Positions 54,084 through 63,386 of a stretch of DNA of 64,000 nucleotides are shown piece after piece; position 1 is the stretch's first letter, and the number at the start of each line of letters is the position of its first letter. The notes under the pieces were generated by a model, which was not told the DNA's origin, did no database searches, and saw nothing but the letters and a program-made list of their open reading frames with translations. Position numbers and translations under genes: made by a program. Origin of the DNA: Faecalibacterium sp. HTF-F (GTDB lineage: Bacteria; Bacillota; Clostridia; Oscillospirales; Ruminococcaceae); assembly GCF_023347535.1 (NCBI RefSeq), contig NZ_CP094473.1, positions 1,116,001-1,180,000 of the forward strand, given 5' to 3'.

Positions 54084-54890
54084 TTAACCCTTTCCCATTT
54101 CCTTAGTCTTATTGTACGAGGCGATGACGGCATCCATCACCGCACCGCGCAGGCCACGCTCTTCCAGCACGCGCACGCCCTGAATGGTGCTGCCGCCGGG
54201 GCTGCATACGGCATCCTTGAGTTCGCCGGGATGCTTTCCGCTTTCCAGAACCAGCTTTGCGCTGCCCAGAACCATCTGTGCGGCATATTCCTGTGCTTTG
54301 GTGCGGGGCAGGCCGCAGGCCACACCGCCGTCGGCCAGAGCCTCAATAAACTGGTACACCCATGCCGGGCCGCAGCCGGAAACGCAGCTGGCAGCATCGA
54401 TCAGGCTTTCCGGCACGGCGTCCAGACGGCCCGCGGGAGCCATGATCCTGAGGAACGCTTCCTCTTCCTCTGCGGTAACGTTGGAAGAGCAATACTGGAT
54501 CATGCCTTCGCCCACCGATGCCGGGGTATTGGGCATGATGCGGATCACAGGAAAGTCCTCACCGGCCAGCTCCTGAATGCGGGCGATCGAAAGGCCTGCT
54601 GCCATGCTGCACAGCACAAAGCGCTTGGGGCGCTCGTCCAGCGTGAATCTGAGCGGCTCCAGCAGTGCTTCCATCATCTGGGGCTTCACGGCCAGAAAGA
54701 TCAGGTCGCAGTCACCGGCCACCTCAGCATTGGTGGCTGTTTTGCAGCCCAGTTCCTTGGCCAGTGCCTGTGCCTTGGCCGCAGTGCGGTTTGCTAGAAA
54801 AACCTTCTTAGGGTCAACAGCTTTGCAGACGGCACGGGCGATGGCTCCGCCCATGTTGCCGCAGCCCAGAAAACCAATGGTATCCATCAT
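54084..54890 (-). CDS. proC: Pyrroline-5-carboxylate reductase
   Basis: 268 residues (ATG at 54888-54890 or the next codon). Reduces pyrroline-5-carboxylate to proline with NAD(P)H. N-terminal Rossmann motif IGFLGCGNMGGAIARAV, then DLIFLAVKPQMMEALL, VIRIMPNTPASVGEGM and the C-terminal family signature ELKDAVCSPGGSTIQGVRVL. First gene of the operon; seven bases separate it from proB. Having proC first gives all three proline enzymes in one transcript. Confidence 0.96.
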   Translation of the reverse strand: MMDTIGFLGCGNMGGAIARAVCKAVDPKKVFLANRTAAKAQALAKELGCKTATNAEVAGDCDLIFLAVKPQMMEALLEPLRFTLDERPKRFVLCSMAAGLSIARIQELAGEDFPVIRIMPNTPASVGEGMIQYCSSNVTAEEEEAFLRIMAPAGRLDAVPESLIDAASCVSGCGPAWVYQFIEALADGGVACGLPRTKAQEYAAQMVLGSAKLVLESGKHPGELKDAVCSPGGSTIQGVRVLEERGLRGAVMDAVIASYNKTKEMGKG

Positions 54891-55227
54891 AGTTTGTACC
54901 CTCCCTCAAAACGGAACTTAATTCACAGCCGTCTGCTCCCATTCTAAGCGCAGAGGAATATAAAATCAAGGGCCTTTTCCGCTTTTTTGCCGGAAGAAGC
55001 CGCTTTTGCAGGCATTGCACACCGCCGGAAGGGTCTTTTGGGGGCAGAGAAATGGCTTCTGAAGCGAGAAACTGCCGGAGTGAAACACAGGAAGTCATTC
55101 TTTGTTTACAAAGTGTACAGAATCAATGCTTGCAATCGGGACTGCTTTTGCGGTATTATAATGTAGAAAGCTGCCAATCGCCGTACGCAGCGGGAAAAAT
55201 TTCTACGGTCGGGAAAGGAAGGTTTTT
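54891..55227. other. 337-base divergent intergenic region (proC / tetR)
   Basis: Holds the proC promoter (54943-54971, minus) and a plus-strand promoter for the TetR gene (TTGCAA 55130-55135, 18 bases, TATTAT 55154-55159). A short palindromic stretch TTTGTTTACAAAG lies near 55101-55113, a candidate TetR-family operator. No gene seen. Confidence 0.5.
54943..54971 (-). promoter_or_regulatory. Promoter of the proC-proB-proA operon
   Basis: On the minus strand TTGATT (54971-54966), 17-base spacer, TAGAAT (54948-54943). It lies 53 bases before the proC start. Confidence 0.75.
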
Positions 55228-55809
55228 GTGTCACAAACAACGAAGCGGGCACTGGAAGCATCGCTGAAAAAGCTGCTGCTGGAAAAGCCCCTCAATAAGA
55301 TCACGATCAACGATATCACCGAGGACTGCGGTGTGAACCGCATGACTTTCTACTACCACTTCAAGGATATTTACGATCTGGTGGACTGGATCCTGACAGA
55401 AGATGCAACTAAGGCGATGGAAGGCTGCGAGAGCTTTGATACATGGACCGAAGCGTTTCTGGACATCCTGCACCAGATCCGGGATAACAAAGCACTGGTG
55501 CTGAACGTATACCGCTCTGTGGGCCGTGAACAGGTGGAGCAGTATCTCTACAAGCTTCTGGACCCCATGCTGAAGGAATTTGCGGATCGCGAATGCCGCG
55601 ATATCACCGTGCAGGACGATGACAAGCAGTTTGTGGTGGATTTTTACAAATATGCGCTGGTGGGCGTGGTGCTGGAATGGATCCGCCGGGATATGAAGAC
55701 CGATCCTGCTGTAATGGTAGAACGTACAGGACGGATGCTGCAGGGGGATCTGCGCCGTGCGTTATGCCGCCTTGCCAGCAATAAGATCCATCTGGAACAG
55801 GACGGCTGA
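55228..55809 (+). CDS. TetR-family regulator (DhaS-like)
   Basis: 193 residues from GTG 55228-55230 (AAGGAAGG five bases upstream). N-terminal TetR helix-turn-helix: LEKPLNKITINDITEDCGVN, RMTFYYHFKDIYDLVDWIL. The C-terminal ligand domain (VNVYRSVGREQVEQYLYKLL, FYKYALVGVVLEWIRRDMKT) resembles the DhaS-type group. It is followed by a terminator and then a radical SAM gene, which it may control; its own operator could be the palindrome upstream. Ligand unknown. Confidence 0.88.
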   Translation: MSQTTKRALEASLKKLLLEKPLNKITINDITEDCGVNRMTFYYHFKDIYDLVDWILTEDATKAMEGCESFDTWTEAFLDILHQIRDNKALVLNVYRSVGREQVEQYLYKLLDPMLKEFADRECRDITVQDDDKQFVVDFYKYALVGVVLEWIRRDMKTDPAVMVERTGRMLQGDLRRALCRLASNKIHLEQDG

Positions 55810-55841
55810 ACCGGAAGAACGACAAAATTTTATCATAATCT

Positions 55842-55880
55842 GCGCCGTGATGGGTTTTCTATCACGGCGCTTTTTCTGTT
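55842..55880 (+). terminator. Terminator after the TetR gene
   Basis: GCGCCGTGAT pairs with ATCACGGCGC (10 bp, loop GGGTTTTCT), followed by TTTTTCTGTTT. Confidence 0.88.
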
Positions 55881-55960
55881 TATGGCGCACGTTTGTTAAA
55901 AATGGTATGATGTCGGCAACAAAAGAGATTTCCGAAGATGTTGTTTGGAGGAAAAGGATA

Positions 55961-57394
55961 ATGAATACTTCTGTTGAGAACCTGACTCATAAAATGCAGC
56001 GCGCTGCCGTTGGTAAAATGGCAGACGTGGTGCTTTCTCATGCCGATAAAGACCGTCAGAAAACCGTGGGACAGCTGGTGGATGTTGCAAAGCAGTTCTA
56101 TGGCAGCTCGTTCAGCGACGAGGCCTACGAGCACGCCAAGCAGACCCTGACCGACCCCGACAGCAAGTGGTCCAAGCTCATCAACTGCGTGCTGGATCAG
56201 ACCGACCCCAACGTGGCCCGCACCACGGCACTGAATCTGGGCTATGAAGCCTTCTTCCGCGGCACGAAGACCATCCGTGAGAACCGCGTGAAGTACCAGT
56301 GCAACATTCCGTGGCTGATCCTGTTCGACCCCACCTCTGCCTGCAACATGCATTGCGTGGGCTGCTGGGCTGGCGAGTATGGCCACAAGAACAACCTCAG
56401 CTTTGAGGATATGGACAAGATCGTTACCGAGGGCAAGGAACTGGGCGTATACCTGTACATGCTGACCGGCGGCGAGCCGCTGGTGCGCAAGGCCGATATC
56501 CTGAAGCTGGCGGAGAAGCACAATGATGTTGAATTTGCCATCTACACCAACTCCACCCTCATCGATGAGCCCTTCTGCAAAGAGGTGGTGCGTCTGGGCA
56601 ACATTGCCTTCATGCTGTCCATCGAGGGCACCCCGGAGACCAACGATGCCCGCCGCGGTGAGGGGCACTATGCCGCTGTCATGAACGCGATGGATCTGCT
56701 GAAGAAGTACGGCATCATTTTCGGCACCTCCATCTGCTATACCCGTGATAACATCGAAGCTGTCACCAACGACGAGTTCATGCGTTTCCTGTGCGAGAAG
56801 GGTGCACACTTCGGCTTCTACTTCCACTACATGCCCGTGGGCAACGAGGCAGCACCGGAGCTGATGCCTACCCCGGAGCAGCGCAAATATATGATCGACC
56901 GCATCCGCTATCTGCGCTCGGAGGCCTGCGATATCCCGTTCTACCCCATGGACTTCCAGAACGACGGTGAGTTTGTGGGTGGCTGCATTGCCGGCGGCCG
57001 CAACTACTTCCACATCAACTCGGCCGGTGATGCAGAGCCCTGTGTGTTCATCCACTACTCCAATGCCAATATCCACGACCAGAGCATTCTGGAGATCCTG
57101 CACAGCCCGCTGTTCATGGCTTATCACAACGGCCAGCCCTTCAACAAGAACCATCTGCGTCCCTGCCCGATGCTGGAAAACCCCGAACTGCTGCAGAAGA
57201 TGGTGCACGAGACCGGTGCCCACAGCACCGACCTGCAGTCCCCGGAGAGCGTGGAGCACCTGTGCGAGAAGTGCAAGAGCTACGCCGCCAACTGGCAGCC
57301 CACTGCGGACGAGATCTGGTCCCACACCAAGATCCGCGAAAGCCGCTACGAGAACTACAAGGATTGGAAGCCCTCGCAGCCCATTGAAAAGTAA
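55961..57394 (+). CDS. Radical SAM protein with SPASM-like C-terminus
   Basis: 477 residues from ATG 55961 (GGAGG nine bases upstream). The first 125 residues are helical (LTHKMQRAAVGKMADVVLSH). The radical SAM cluster motif is C-x3-C-x2-C in SACNMHCVGCWAGEYGHKN, followed by MLTGGEPLVRKADIL (the GGE SAM motif). After the barrel several Cys appear (FVGGCIAGGRNYFHINSAGD, EPCVFIHY, RPCPMLENP, EHLCEKCKSY) like a SPASM domain with an auxiliary cluster. SPASM enzymes often modify peptides; no precursor peptide gene is evident here. Substrate unknown. Confidence 0.88.
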   Translation: MNTSVENLTHKMQRAAVGKMADVVLSHADKDRQKTVGQLVDVAKQFYGSSFSDEAYEHAKQTLTDPDSKWSKLINCVLDQTDPNVARTTALNLGYEAFFRGTKTIRENRVKYQCNIPWLILFDPTSACNMHCVGCWAGEYGHKNNLSFEDMDKIVTEGKELGVYLYMLTGGEPLVRKADILKLAEKHNDVEFAIYTNSTLIDEPFCKEVVRLGNIAFMLSIEGTPETNDARRGEGHYAAVMNAMDLLKKYGIIFGTSICYTRDNIEAVTNDEFMRFLCEKGAHFGFYFHYMPVGNEAAPELMPTPEQRKYMIDRIRYLRSEACDIPFYPMDFQNDGEFVGGCIAGGRNYFHINSAGDAEPCVFIHYSNANIHDQSILEILHSPLFMAYHNGQPFNKNHLRPCPMLENPELLQKMVHETGAHSTDLQSPESVEHLCEKCKSYAANWQPTADEIWSHTKIRESRYENYKDWKPSQPIEK

Positions 57395-57420
57395 TCTTCG
57401 GCAAACATCATCATAAAAAG

Positions 57421-57456
57421 CAAAGGCCCTGCGTTCTTTCGAACGCAGGGCCTTTG
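57421..57456. terminator. Bidirectional terminator between convergent genes
   Basis: A perfect 16-bp stem (57421-57436 with 57441-57456) around a TTTC loop, with CAAAGGCCCTGCGTTC as left arm. It lies between the convergent radical SAM and AI-2E-type genes. Confidence 0.85.
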
Positions 57457-57478
57457 TGATACAGGGCAGGGGAGATGC

Positions 57479-58726
57479 TTATTGCTTTTCGGCAGACGGT
57501 TCCGGGACAGGCGAAGTATCGTCCTCCGGGTCGCCGAAATTGTCGTGGTAGGTCTGAAGCATGTCGAGCTCTGCATTGCGCTTCAGACCGTGAATGACCA
57601 GCTTTTTGATGATGTCATAGATGACGGCAAACAGCGGTACACCCACGATCATGCCCACAAAGCCCCACAGACCGCCGAACAGCAGGATGGCGAACAGGAC
57701 CCAGAAGCTGGAAAGACCGGTGGTGTTGCCTAGGATCTTGGGGCCGATTACATTGCCGTCCAGCTGCTGCAGGACCAGCACGAACAGCACGAACCACAGT
57801 GCCTTGATGGGGTTCTGGATGAGAATGAGCAGGGTAGCCGGAACCGCACCGATGAACGGGCCAAAGAAGGGGATGACATTGGTCACACCGATGATGACCG
57901 ACACCAGCAGTGCACTGGGGAATTTGAAGATCAGGCAGCCGATATAGCACAGCACGCCGATGATGGCGGAATCCATGATCTTGCCGTTGATGAAGCCGCC
58001 GAACATCTTATCGGCATACTTCGCTTCTTCCTTGATGAGCTCTGCCCAGCGGGGCTTGAAGATGCTGTAGAGCACCAGCTTGCCCTGCTGCACAAAGCGC
58101 TTGCGGCTGGCCAGCATGTACACGGCCACGATGATGCCGATGACCAGATTCTTGGCTACCGTTACAATGTTCAGCACACCAATGGCGGCACCGCTGACGA
58201 TGTTCTGCATGGAGGGCAGGAGGCGGGTCTTGATCAGATCATCAAAATTGGTGCTGATGGTGGCATAAGCAGAGTTGAGCATGTTCATGATCTGCTGGTT
58301 GTTCTCAATGAACTCCACATGATTTGCCCACTGCACGAACTTTGCAAGGTTGCGCTGTGCAGTGTAGTACAGGGTGGTCACGCTGGTGATGAGCTGCGGA
58401 ATGATCATCATGCACAAAGCGTAGATGAGGAGCAGACCGAACAGGATGGTCAGTGTAATAGACAGCACATTGACCAGACCATGCATCTTTTCCGGAATGA
58501 AGCGGCGCAGAAAGCTCTCGATGGTGTTGCATACGGGCTTGAGCAGGTAGGCGATGACGGCACCGTAGATGAACGGCATCAGAATGCCGGTCAGGGTCGA
58601 GATCGCGTTGCCAAAACCGTCAAAGCGGTAGATCAGAAAGAAAAAGATGATGCTCAGGGAGATCGCTCCGAACCCGGCCAGCATCCCGTAAAGATAGGGC
58701 TTGATGTGCGGCTTTTTGTCCATCAT
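57479..58726 (-). CDS. AI-2E family membrane transporter
   Basis: 415 residues from ATG 58724-58726 (start codon doublet). About eight membrane spans, including PYLYGMLAGFGAISLSIIFF, ILMPFIYGAVIAYLLKPVCN, and the family block GALPATLLILIQ-like AVPATLLILIQNPIKALWFV, IGPKILGNTTGLSSFWVLFA, FGGLWGFVGMIVGVPLFAVI. The family exports diverse small compounds; autoinducer-2 export was shown for one member only. The acidic C-terminal tail (NFGDPEDDTSPVPEPS) is cytoplasmic. Substrate unknown. Confidence 0.88.
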   Translation of the reverse strand: MMDKKPHIKPYLYGMLAGFGAISLSIIFFFLIYRFDGFGNAISTLTGILMPFIYGAVIAYLLKPVCNTIESFLRRFIPEKMHGLVNVLSITLTILFGLLLIYALCMMIIPQLITSVTTLYYTAQRNLAKFVQWANHVEFIENNQQIMNMLNSAYATISTNFDDLIKTRLLPSMQNIVSGAAIGVLNIVTVAKNLVIGIIVAVYMLASRKRFVQQGKLVLYSIFKPRWAELIKEEAKYADKMFGGFINGKIMDSAIIGVLCYIGCLIFKFPSALLVSVIIGVTNVIPFFGPFIGAVPATLLILIQNPIKALWFVLFVLVLQQLDGNVIGPKILGNTTGLSSFWVLFAILLFGGLWGFVGMIVGVPLFAVIYDIIKKLVIHGLKRNAELDMLQTYHDNFGDPEDDTSPVPEPSAEKQ

Positions 58727-58776
58727 GTGATAAACTCCATTCCTGCCGCAGGCAGCAGGAATACCCACGGCACATG

Positions 58777-60123
58777 TTAGATTTTGTTGCTCCTGCGCCA
58801 GATATGCATCTTTTCGGCTTCCTTGATAAGGTCTTCGCGGAAGTCGGGATGTGCAACGTTGATCAGGGCTTCAGCCTTTTCCCAGGTGGTCAGGCCCTTC
58901 AGGTTCACGCAGCCGAACTCCGTGCACAGGTAGTGGATGTTGGCACGGGTGTCGGTGATGATGCTGCCGTTTTCCAGCGTGGGACGGATGCGGCTCTCCA
59001 TCTGGCCGGTCTTCTTATTAAAGAAGGTGGAGGACAGGCAGATGAAGCTCTTGCCGCCCTTGGAAAGGTATGCGCCCAGAACGAAATCCAGCTGACCGCC
59101 GGCACCGGAGATGTGCTTGAGGCCTGCAGTCTCGGCGTTCACCTGACCGAACAGGTCGATGTCCACAGCGTTGTTGATGGAAATAAAGTTATCCAGTGCG
59201 GAGATGCTGCGGATATCGTTGGTATAGTCCACGGGAGCGGACATGCACTCCGGATTATCGTTCAGGTAATCGTACATCTTCTGGGTGCCGGCACCAAAGG
59301 CGTAGACCTGACGACCCTTGTCCAGCTGCTTGCGTGCACCGGTGATCTTGCCGGCCTTGGCGATATCCACAAAAGCGTCCACATACATTTCGGTGTGCAC
59401 GCCCAGATCCTTCAGGTCGCTCTGTGCAATCAGGCTGCCGATGGCATTGGGCATACCGCCGATGCCCAGCTGCAGGCAGGCACCGTTGGGGATCTGCGGA
59501 ACGATCAGGTTGGCGACCTTCAGATCCACTTCGGTAGCAGCACCGGGAGCGGCCATCTGGCCGATGGGAGGATTCTCGCCTTCCACGATGCCGGTGACCT
59601 GAGAAATGTGGATGCAGTTCTCCATGCCGCCAAGGCAGCGGGGCATGTTCTTGTTGACCTCAACAACGATCTTCTTGGCTTTTTCGCATACAGCGCCCAG
59701 ATGAGATGCACTGGGGCCGAAGTTGAAATAGCCGTGCTCGTCCATGGGGGTCACCTGGAACACGGCCACATCCAGCGGGTCCGGGCTCTCACGGTAGTAA
59801 CGGGGCAGCTCGGAATAACGGATGGGGGAGTAAAAGGAGAACCCCTGTGCAATGGCCTTGCGCTCAATGCCGCCCATGTGCCAGCTGTTCCAGGTCATGT
59901 GTGCGGCGGGGTCGTCGATCTGGAAGATCGCGGGCACCCACATCAGGATGCCGCCGCGGAAGTTGACGCCCTCCAGCTCCGGCAGACGCTTTGCAAGCTC
60001 GGCATCCACCGCCACGGGGGTGTTCACTGCCCAGCCGTAGTCCACCCAGTCACCGCTTTTGACCAGTGCGGCAGCCTGAGCGGCGGTCATTTTTTTCTGA
60101 GCATACAGTTCCGTAAAATCCAT
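58777..60123 (-). CDS. but: Butyryl-CoA:acetate CoA-transferase
   Basis: 448 residues from ATG 60121-60123. Transfers CoA from butyryl-CoA to acetate, releasing butyrate, the last step of butyrate production in colonic Clostridia. Class I CoA-transferase marks: [40 protein letters not shown], and the putative catalytic Glu in [20 protein letters not shown]; end [20 protein letters not shown]. The length equals that reported for But enzymes of Faecalibacterium/Roseburia type. 4-hydroxybutyrate CoA-transferase is the alternative, less likely beside thl-crt-hbd. Confidence 0.9.
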   Translation of the reverse strand: MDFTELYAQKKMTAAQAAALVKSGDWVDYGWAVNTPVAVDAELAKRLPELEGVNFRGGILMWVPAIFQIDDPAAHMTWNSWHMGGIERKAIAQGFSFYSPIRYSELPRYYRESPDPLDVAVFQVTPMDEHGYFNFGPSASHLGAVCEKAKKIVVEVNKNMPRCLGGMENCIHISQVTGIVEGENPPIGQMAAPGAATEVDLKVANLIVPQIPNGACLQLGIGGMPNAIGSLIAQSDLKDLGVHTEMYVDAFVDIAKAGKITGARKQLDKGRQVYAFGAGTQKMYDYLNDNPECMSAPVDYTNDIRSISALDNFISINNAVDIDLFGQVNAETAGLKHISGAGGQLDFVLGAYLSKGGKSFICLSSTFFNKKTGQMESRIRPTLENGSIITDTRANIHYLCTEFGCVNLKGLTTWEKAEALINVAHPDFREDLIKEAEKMHIWRRSNKI

Positions 60124-60311
60124 TATAAACCATCCTCTCCTATAATAACATAAAGGAATTGTAAATTTATCATTTACACTTCCTGCACGGACAGATCTTT
60201 GCAGGTTATTTACCGGTTTTTGGTAGTTTGCACACAACTCTGACATAACCGTGTGGTATCCTGACAGACAGCAGGGAAAGCTGCCGGACAGGTCGGCAGA
60301 CCTGCACAACT

Positions 60312-60342
60312 TAGTTATAACATTAACAATGTGCAGAATCAA
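60312..60342 (-). promoter_or_regulatory. but promoter with overlapping Rex-like operator
   Basis: On the minus strand TTGATT (60342-60337), 17 bases, TATAAC (60319-60314). The sequence TTGTTAATGTTATAACTA (60329-60312) matches the Rex consensus TTGTTAA-n4-TTAACAA at 12 of 14 positions and overlaps the -10 box, so a bound Rex would block transcription. Confidence 0.6.
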
Positions 60343-60514
60343 TAGTTTATCGTGAAAATTTTGGCTGACTGTCAATATTTACAAAATTTAGAGCAATTTC
60401 GGAGGATTGTTTGGTGCGGTGAAACCAAAAATCTTTGCAAAAGGACTTGATAAAATTTTGACGATGTGATTTACTTATAGCGTAGCAAGTTGCCGCGATG
60501 TGGCACAGCGTTGA

Positions 60515-60532
60515 TTGTTTAAATTTTAACGA
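60515..60532. promoter_or_regulatory. Second Rex-like site upstream of coaD
   Basis: TTGTTTAAATTTTAACGA matches TTGTTAA-n4-TTAACAA at 12 of 14 positions. It lies 26 bases before the coaD -35 box. Confidence 0.5.
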
Positions 60533-60557
60533 TAAAACGTACAGCTTGCACAAAATC

Positions 60558-60586
60558 TTGCACCCAAGACTGGAAAGTGCTATCAT
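60558..60586 (+). promoter_or_regulatory. coaD promoter
   Basis: TTGCAC (60558-60563), 17-base spacer, TATCAT (60581-60586), 49 bases before the coaD start codon, which has GGAGGA upstream. Confidence 0.65.
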
Positions 60587-60635
60587 GGCAGAACCAAAAC
60601 GCGCTTTTCACAGCGCTCAAGGAGGACACCAGACG

Positions 60636-61142
60636 ATGGCAACAGCAGTTTACCCCGGTTCGTTCGACCCGGTCACAAAAGGACACCTTGATATCATCAA
60701 GCGCGCAGCAAAGATCAACGATCATCTGATCGTGGCAGTGCTCAACAACAGCGCAAAGAATCCGCTCTTCACCGTAGAGGAACGCGTAGAGCTGCTCAAG
60801 GAGTGCTGCAAAGGCATCCAGAATGTTTCGGTGGAGAGCTTCGACGGCCTGACCGTAGAGTTCGCCAAGAAGCGGCACGCTTCGGTGATGGTACGGGGAC
60901 TGCGGGCTGTGACGGACTTTGAAAACGAGATCCAGCTTGCGCAGACCAATCACGCACTGATGCCCGGCATTGAGACCATGTTCCTTGCCACCAGCATCAA
61001 GTGGAGCTACCTTTCTTCTACAATCGTGAAGGAGGCAGCGTATTACGGCAGCGACATCAGCAAGTTCGTCACCCCCAATGTGGAAAAGGCGGTCAACGAA
61101 AGGTATGCGCTGATCCGGCAGGGAAAAGACCCTGAAAAATAA
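60636..61142 (+). CDS. coaD: Phosphopantetheine adenylyltransferase
   Basis: 168 residues from ATG 60636. Catalyses the fourth step of CoA synthesis, 4-phosphopantetheine + ATP to dephospho-CoA. Marks: AVYPGSFDPVTKGHLDIIKR with the nucleotidyl-transferase TKGH motif, VRGLRAVTDFENEIQLAQTN, MFLATSIKWSYLSSTIVKEA (the SSTxxK motif). Length is close to E. coli (159). Placed next to CoA-dependent butyrate genes, though the link may be coincidental. Confidence 0.96.
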   Translation: MATAVYPGSFDPVTKGHLDIIKRAAKINDHLIVAVLNNSAKNPLFTVEERVELLKECCKGIQNVSVESFDGLTVEFAKKRHASVMVRGLRAVTDFENEIQLAQTNHALMPGIETMFLATSIKWSYLSSTIVKEAAYYGSDISKFVTPNVEKAVNERYALIRQGKDPEK

Positions 61143-61220
61143 TTTGCAGAAATGCCCAAGGGCGTTTTGATAAAAAGGCAATCGAAAAGCAACACATACA
61201 CAATTCAGGAGGCTATTCAC

Positions 61221-62438
61221 ATGAAAAAGATCGTTATCGCATCTGCATGCCGTACCGCTATTGGCAAGTTCGGCGGCACTCTGGCAAACGTTCCCGCAGT
61301 TGAGCTGGGCTCCATTGTCATCAAGGAAGCCCTGAACCGTGCAAACGTCGCACCTGAGCAGGTCGATCATGTTTACATGGGCTGTGTCATTCAGGCTGGT
61401 CTGGGCCAGAACGTTGCACGTCAGGCTGCTCTGAAGGCTGGTCTGCCCATCGAGACCCCGGCTGTCACCGTCAACGTGGTGTGTGGCTCCGGTCTGAACT
61501 GCGTCAATATGGCTGCTCAGATGATCGAGGCAGGCGATGCTGATATCGTGGTCGCAGGCGGCATGGAGAACATGGACATGGCTCCCTTCGCACTGCAGAA
61601 GGCTCGTTACGGCTACCGCATGGGCGCTCCTATGGGCAAGAGCGAGATCGTGGATACCATGGTCAACGATGCTCTGTGGGATGCCTGCGGCTTCAACAAG
61701 CACATGGGTATGACCGCTGAGAACGTCTGCACCAACGAGACCTATCAGAAGAAGTACGGCTACAGCCCCATCACCCGTGAGATGCTGGACGAGTTCTCAT
61801 ACAACAGCCAGCTGAAGGCTGACAAGGCCATCAAGGACGGCGCTTTCAAGGACGAGATCGTTCCTGTTGTGATCAAGGGCAAGAAGGGCGACACCGTGTT
61901 CGATACCGATGAAGGCCCCCGTCTGAGCGCTCCTGAAGTGCTGGCAAAGCTGAAGCCTGCTTTCACCAAGGACGGCATCGTGACTGCTGCAAACTCCTCT
62001 GCCATCAACGACGGCGCTGCTGCTCTGGTCATCATGAGCGAGGAGAAGGCCAAGGAGCTGGGCGTGAAGCCTCTGGCTACCTGGGTTGCAGGTGCTCTGG
62101 CAGGTGTTGAGCCCGAGGTCATGGGTCTGGGCCCCATCGCTGCTACCAAGAAGGTCATGGCTAAGACCGGCATGAGCGTTGCTGATATGGATCTGGTCGA
62201 GGCAAACGAGGCCTTCGCAGCACAGTCCATCGCTGTCGGCGAGGCTCTGGGCTTCGATAAGGATAAGCTGAATGTCAACGGCGGCGCCATCGCTCTGGGC
62301 CACCCGGTCGGCGCTTCCGGCGCTCGTATCCTGGTCACCCTGCTGTATGCTATGAAGCACCGTGGTGCTCACAAGGGTCTGGCTACCCTGTGCATCGGCG
62401 GCGGTATGGGCTGCGCTACCATCGTTGAGATGGACTAA
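61221..62438 (+). CDS. thl: Acetyl-CoA acetyltransferase (thiolase)
   Basis: 405 residues from ATG 61221 (CAGGAGG upstream). Condenses two acetyl-CoA to acetoacetyl-CoA, first step of butyrate synthesis. Catalytic Cys88 in [20 protein letters not shown], His in [18 protein letters not shown] and a second Cys in [17 protein letters not shown]. About ten residues longer than most homologues. Codon use is strongly biased (GCT, CGT, GAG, CTG), as expected for a highly expressed gene. It is followed by crt 120 bases on. Confidence 0.96.
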   Translation: MKKIVIASACRTAIGKFGGTLANVPAVELGSIVIKEALNRANVAPEQVDHVYMGCVIQAGLGQNVARQAALKAGLPIETPAVTVNVVCGSGLNCVNMAAQMIEAGDADIVVAGGMENMDMAPFALQKARYGYRMGAPMGKSEIVDTMVNDALWDACGFNKHMGMTAENVCTNETYQKKYGYSPITREMLDEFSYNSQLKADKAIKDGAFKDEIVPVVIKGKKGDTVFDTDEGPRLSAPEVLAKLKPAFTKDGIVTAANSSAINDGAAALVIMSEEKAKELGVKPLATWVAGALAGVEPEVMGLGPIAATKKVMAKTGMSVADMDLVEANEAFAAQSIAVGEALGFDKDKLNVNGGAIALGHPVGASGARILVTLLYAMKHRGAHKGLATLCIGGGMGCATIVEMD

Positions 62439-62472
62439 ACTCCATTATTGGAGAACCTGACTGAATGACAGA

Positions 62473-62513
62473 CCCGGGCAGGGGAGGAACCGGAGAGCCT
62501 GCTCTGGCCCGGG
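62473..62513 (+). other. Hairpin between thl and crt
   Basis: CCCGGGC (62473-62479) and GCCCGGG (62507-62513) with inner AGG/CCT pairing form a stable stem in the 120-base gap, without a T-run. It may be an mRNA-processing or partial attenuation element. Confidence 0.45.
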
Positions 62514-62558
62514 GGCTGTTTATGATAACTGATAAGATTTGAATAGGAGGTTTTCACA

Positions 62559-63344
62559 ATGGCATTTGTAAAAACCGAGGTGCAGGGCGCAGTTGAGATC
62601 ATCACCATCGACCGTCCCAAGGCACTGAATGCCCTGAACCCCGAAGTTCTGGCAGACCTGAAGGCTGCATTTGAGGCTGTGGATCAGGAGACTGTCCGCT
62701 GCATCGTTCTGACCGGCGAAGGCGACAAGAGCTTCGTGGCAGGCGCTGATATCGGTTCCATGAGCACCATGACCAAGGCAGAGGGCGAGGCCTTCGGCAA
62801 GCTGGGCAATGATGTGTTCCTGATGATCGAGAGCTTCCCCATCCCCGTCATTGCAGCCGTGAACGGCTTTGCACTGGGCGGCGGCAACGAGCTGGCAATG
62901 AGCTGCGACATCCGCATCTGCTCTGACAACGCTGTGTTTGGTCAGCCTGAAGTTGGTCTGGGCATCACCCCGGGCTTCGGCGGCACTCAGCGTCTGGCAC
63001 GTCTGGTCGGCATGGGCATGGCAAAGCAGCTGGTCTACTCTGCTCTGAACATCAAGGCAGACGAGGCTCTGCGCATTGGTCTGGTGAACGCTGTGTATCC
63101 CCAGGCTGAGCTGATGGAGAACGTGCTGAAGCTGGCCGGCAAGATCGCAAAGAACGCACCCATCGCTGTACGCAACTGCAAGAAGGCAATCAACGGCGGC
63201 ATCAGCCTGCCCATCGAGAAGGCTGTTGAGGTCGAGGAAAAGCTGTTCGGCGACTGCTTCGAGACCCACGATCAGGTGGAGGGCATGAGCTGCTTCCTGT
63301 CCCGTGAGAAGCCGAAGCCCAAGGCAGTGTTCACCAACAACTAA
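62559..63344 (+). CDS. crt: Crotonase (3-hydroxybutyryl-CoA dehydratase)
   Basis: 261 residues from ATG 62559 (AGGAGG upstream). Removes water from 3-hydroxybutyryl-CoA to give crotonyl-CoA. Marks: ITIDRPKALNALNPEVLADL, LTGEGDKSFVAGADIGSMST (oxyanion hole), NGFALGGGNELAMSCDIRIC and PEVGLGITPGFGGTQRLARL with the two catalytic Glu residues. Second enzyme of the cluster in gene order. Confidence 0.96.
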   Translation: MAFVKTEVQGAVEIITIDRPKALNALNPEVLADLKAAFEAVDQETVRCIVLTGEGDKSFVAGADIGSMSTMTKAEGEAFGKLGNDVFLMIESFPIPVIAAVNGFALGGGNELAMSCDIRICSDNAVFGQPEVGLGITPGFGGTQRLARLVGMGMAKQLVYSALNIKADEALRIGLVNAVYPQAELMENVLKLAGKIAKNAPIAVRNCKKAINGGISLPIEKAVEVEEKLFGDCFETHDQVEGMSCFLSREKPKPKAVFTNN

Positions 63345-63386
63345 TCCATTACTACATAATTTTTGATATTAAAGGAGAGGTTTCCT

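Larger units (their letters stand above)
60124..60635. other. 512-base divergent region between but and coaD
   Basis: Contains the but promoter with an overlapping Rex-like site (60312-60342), a second Rex-like sequence (60515-60532), the coaD promoter (60558-60586), and a 190-base but leader without obvious riboswitch. AT-rich throughout; no gene seen. Confidence 0.6.

Noticed and set aside
55880..57325. Minus-strand frame of 481 codons opposite the radical SAM gene
   Set aside because: Shadow; the plus strand has the CxxxCxxC cluster motif and a good ribosome site.
58777..60123. 4-hydroxybutyrate CoA-transferase as identity of the CoA-transferase gene
   Set aside because: Same family, but length 448 and the setting beside thl-crt-hbd favour butyryl-CoA:acetate CoA-transferase. 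Not fully excluded from sequence alone.
61143..61220. Rex site upstream of thl
   Set aside because: No sequence close to TTGTTAA-n4-TTAACAA found in this gap.
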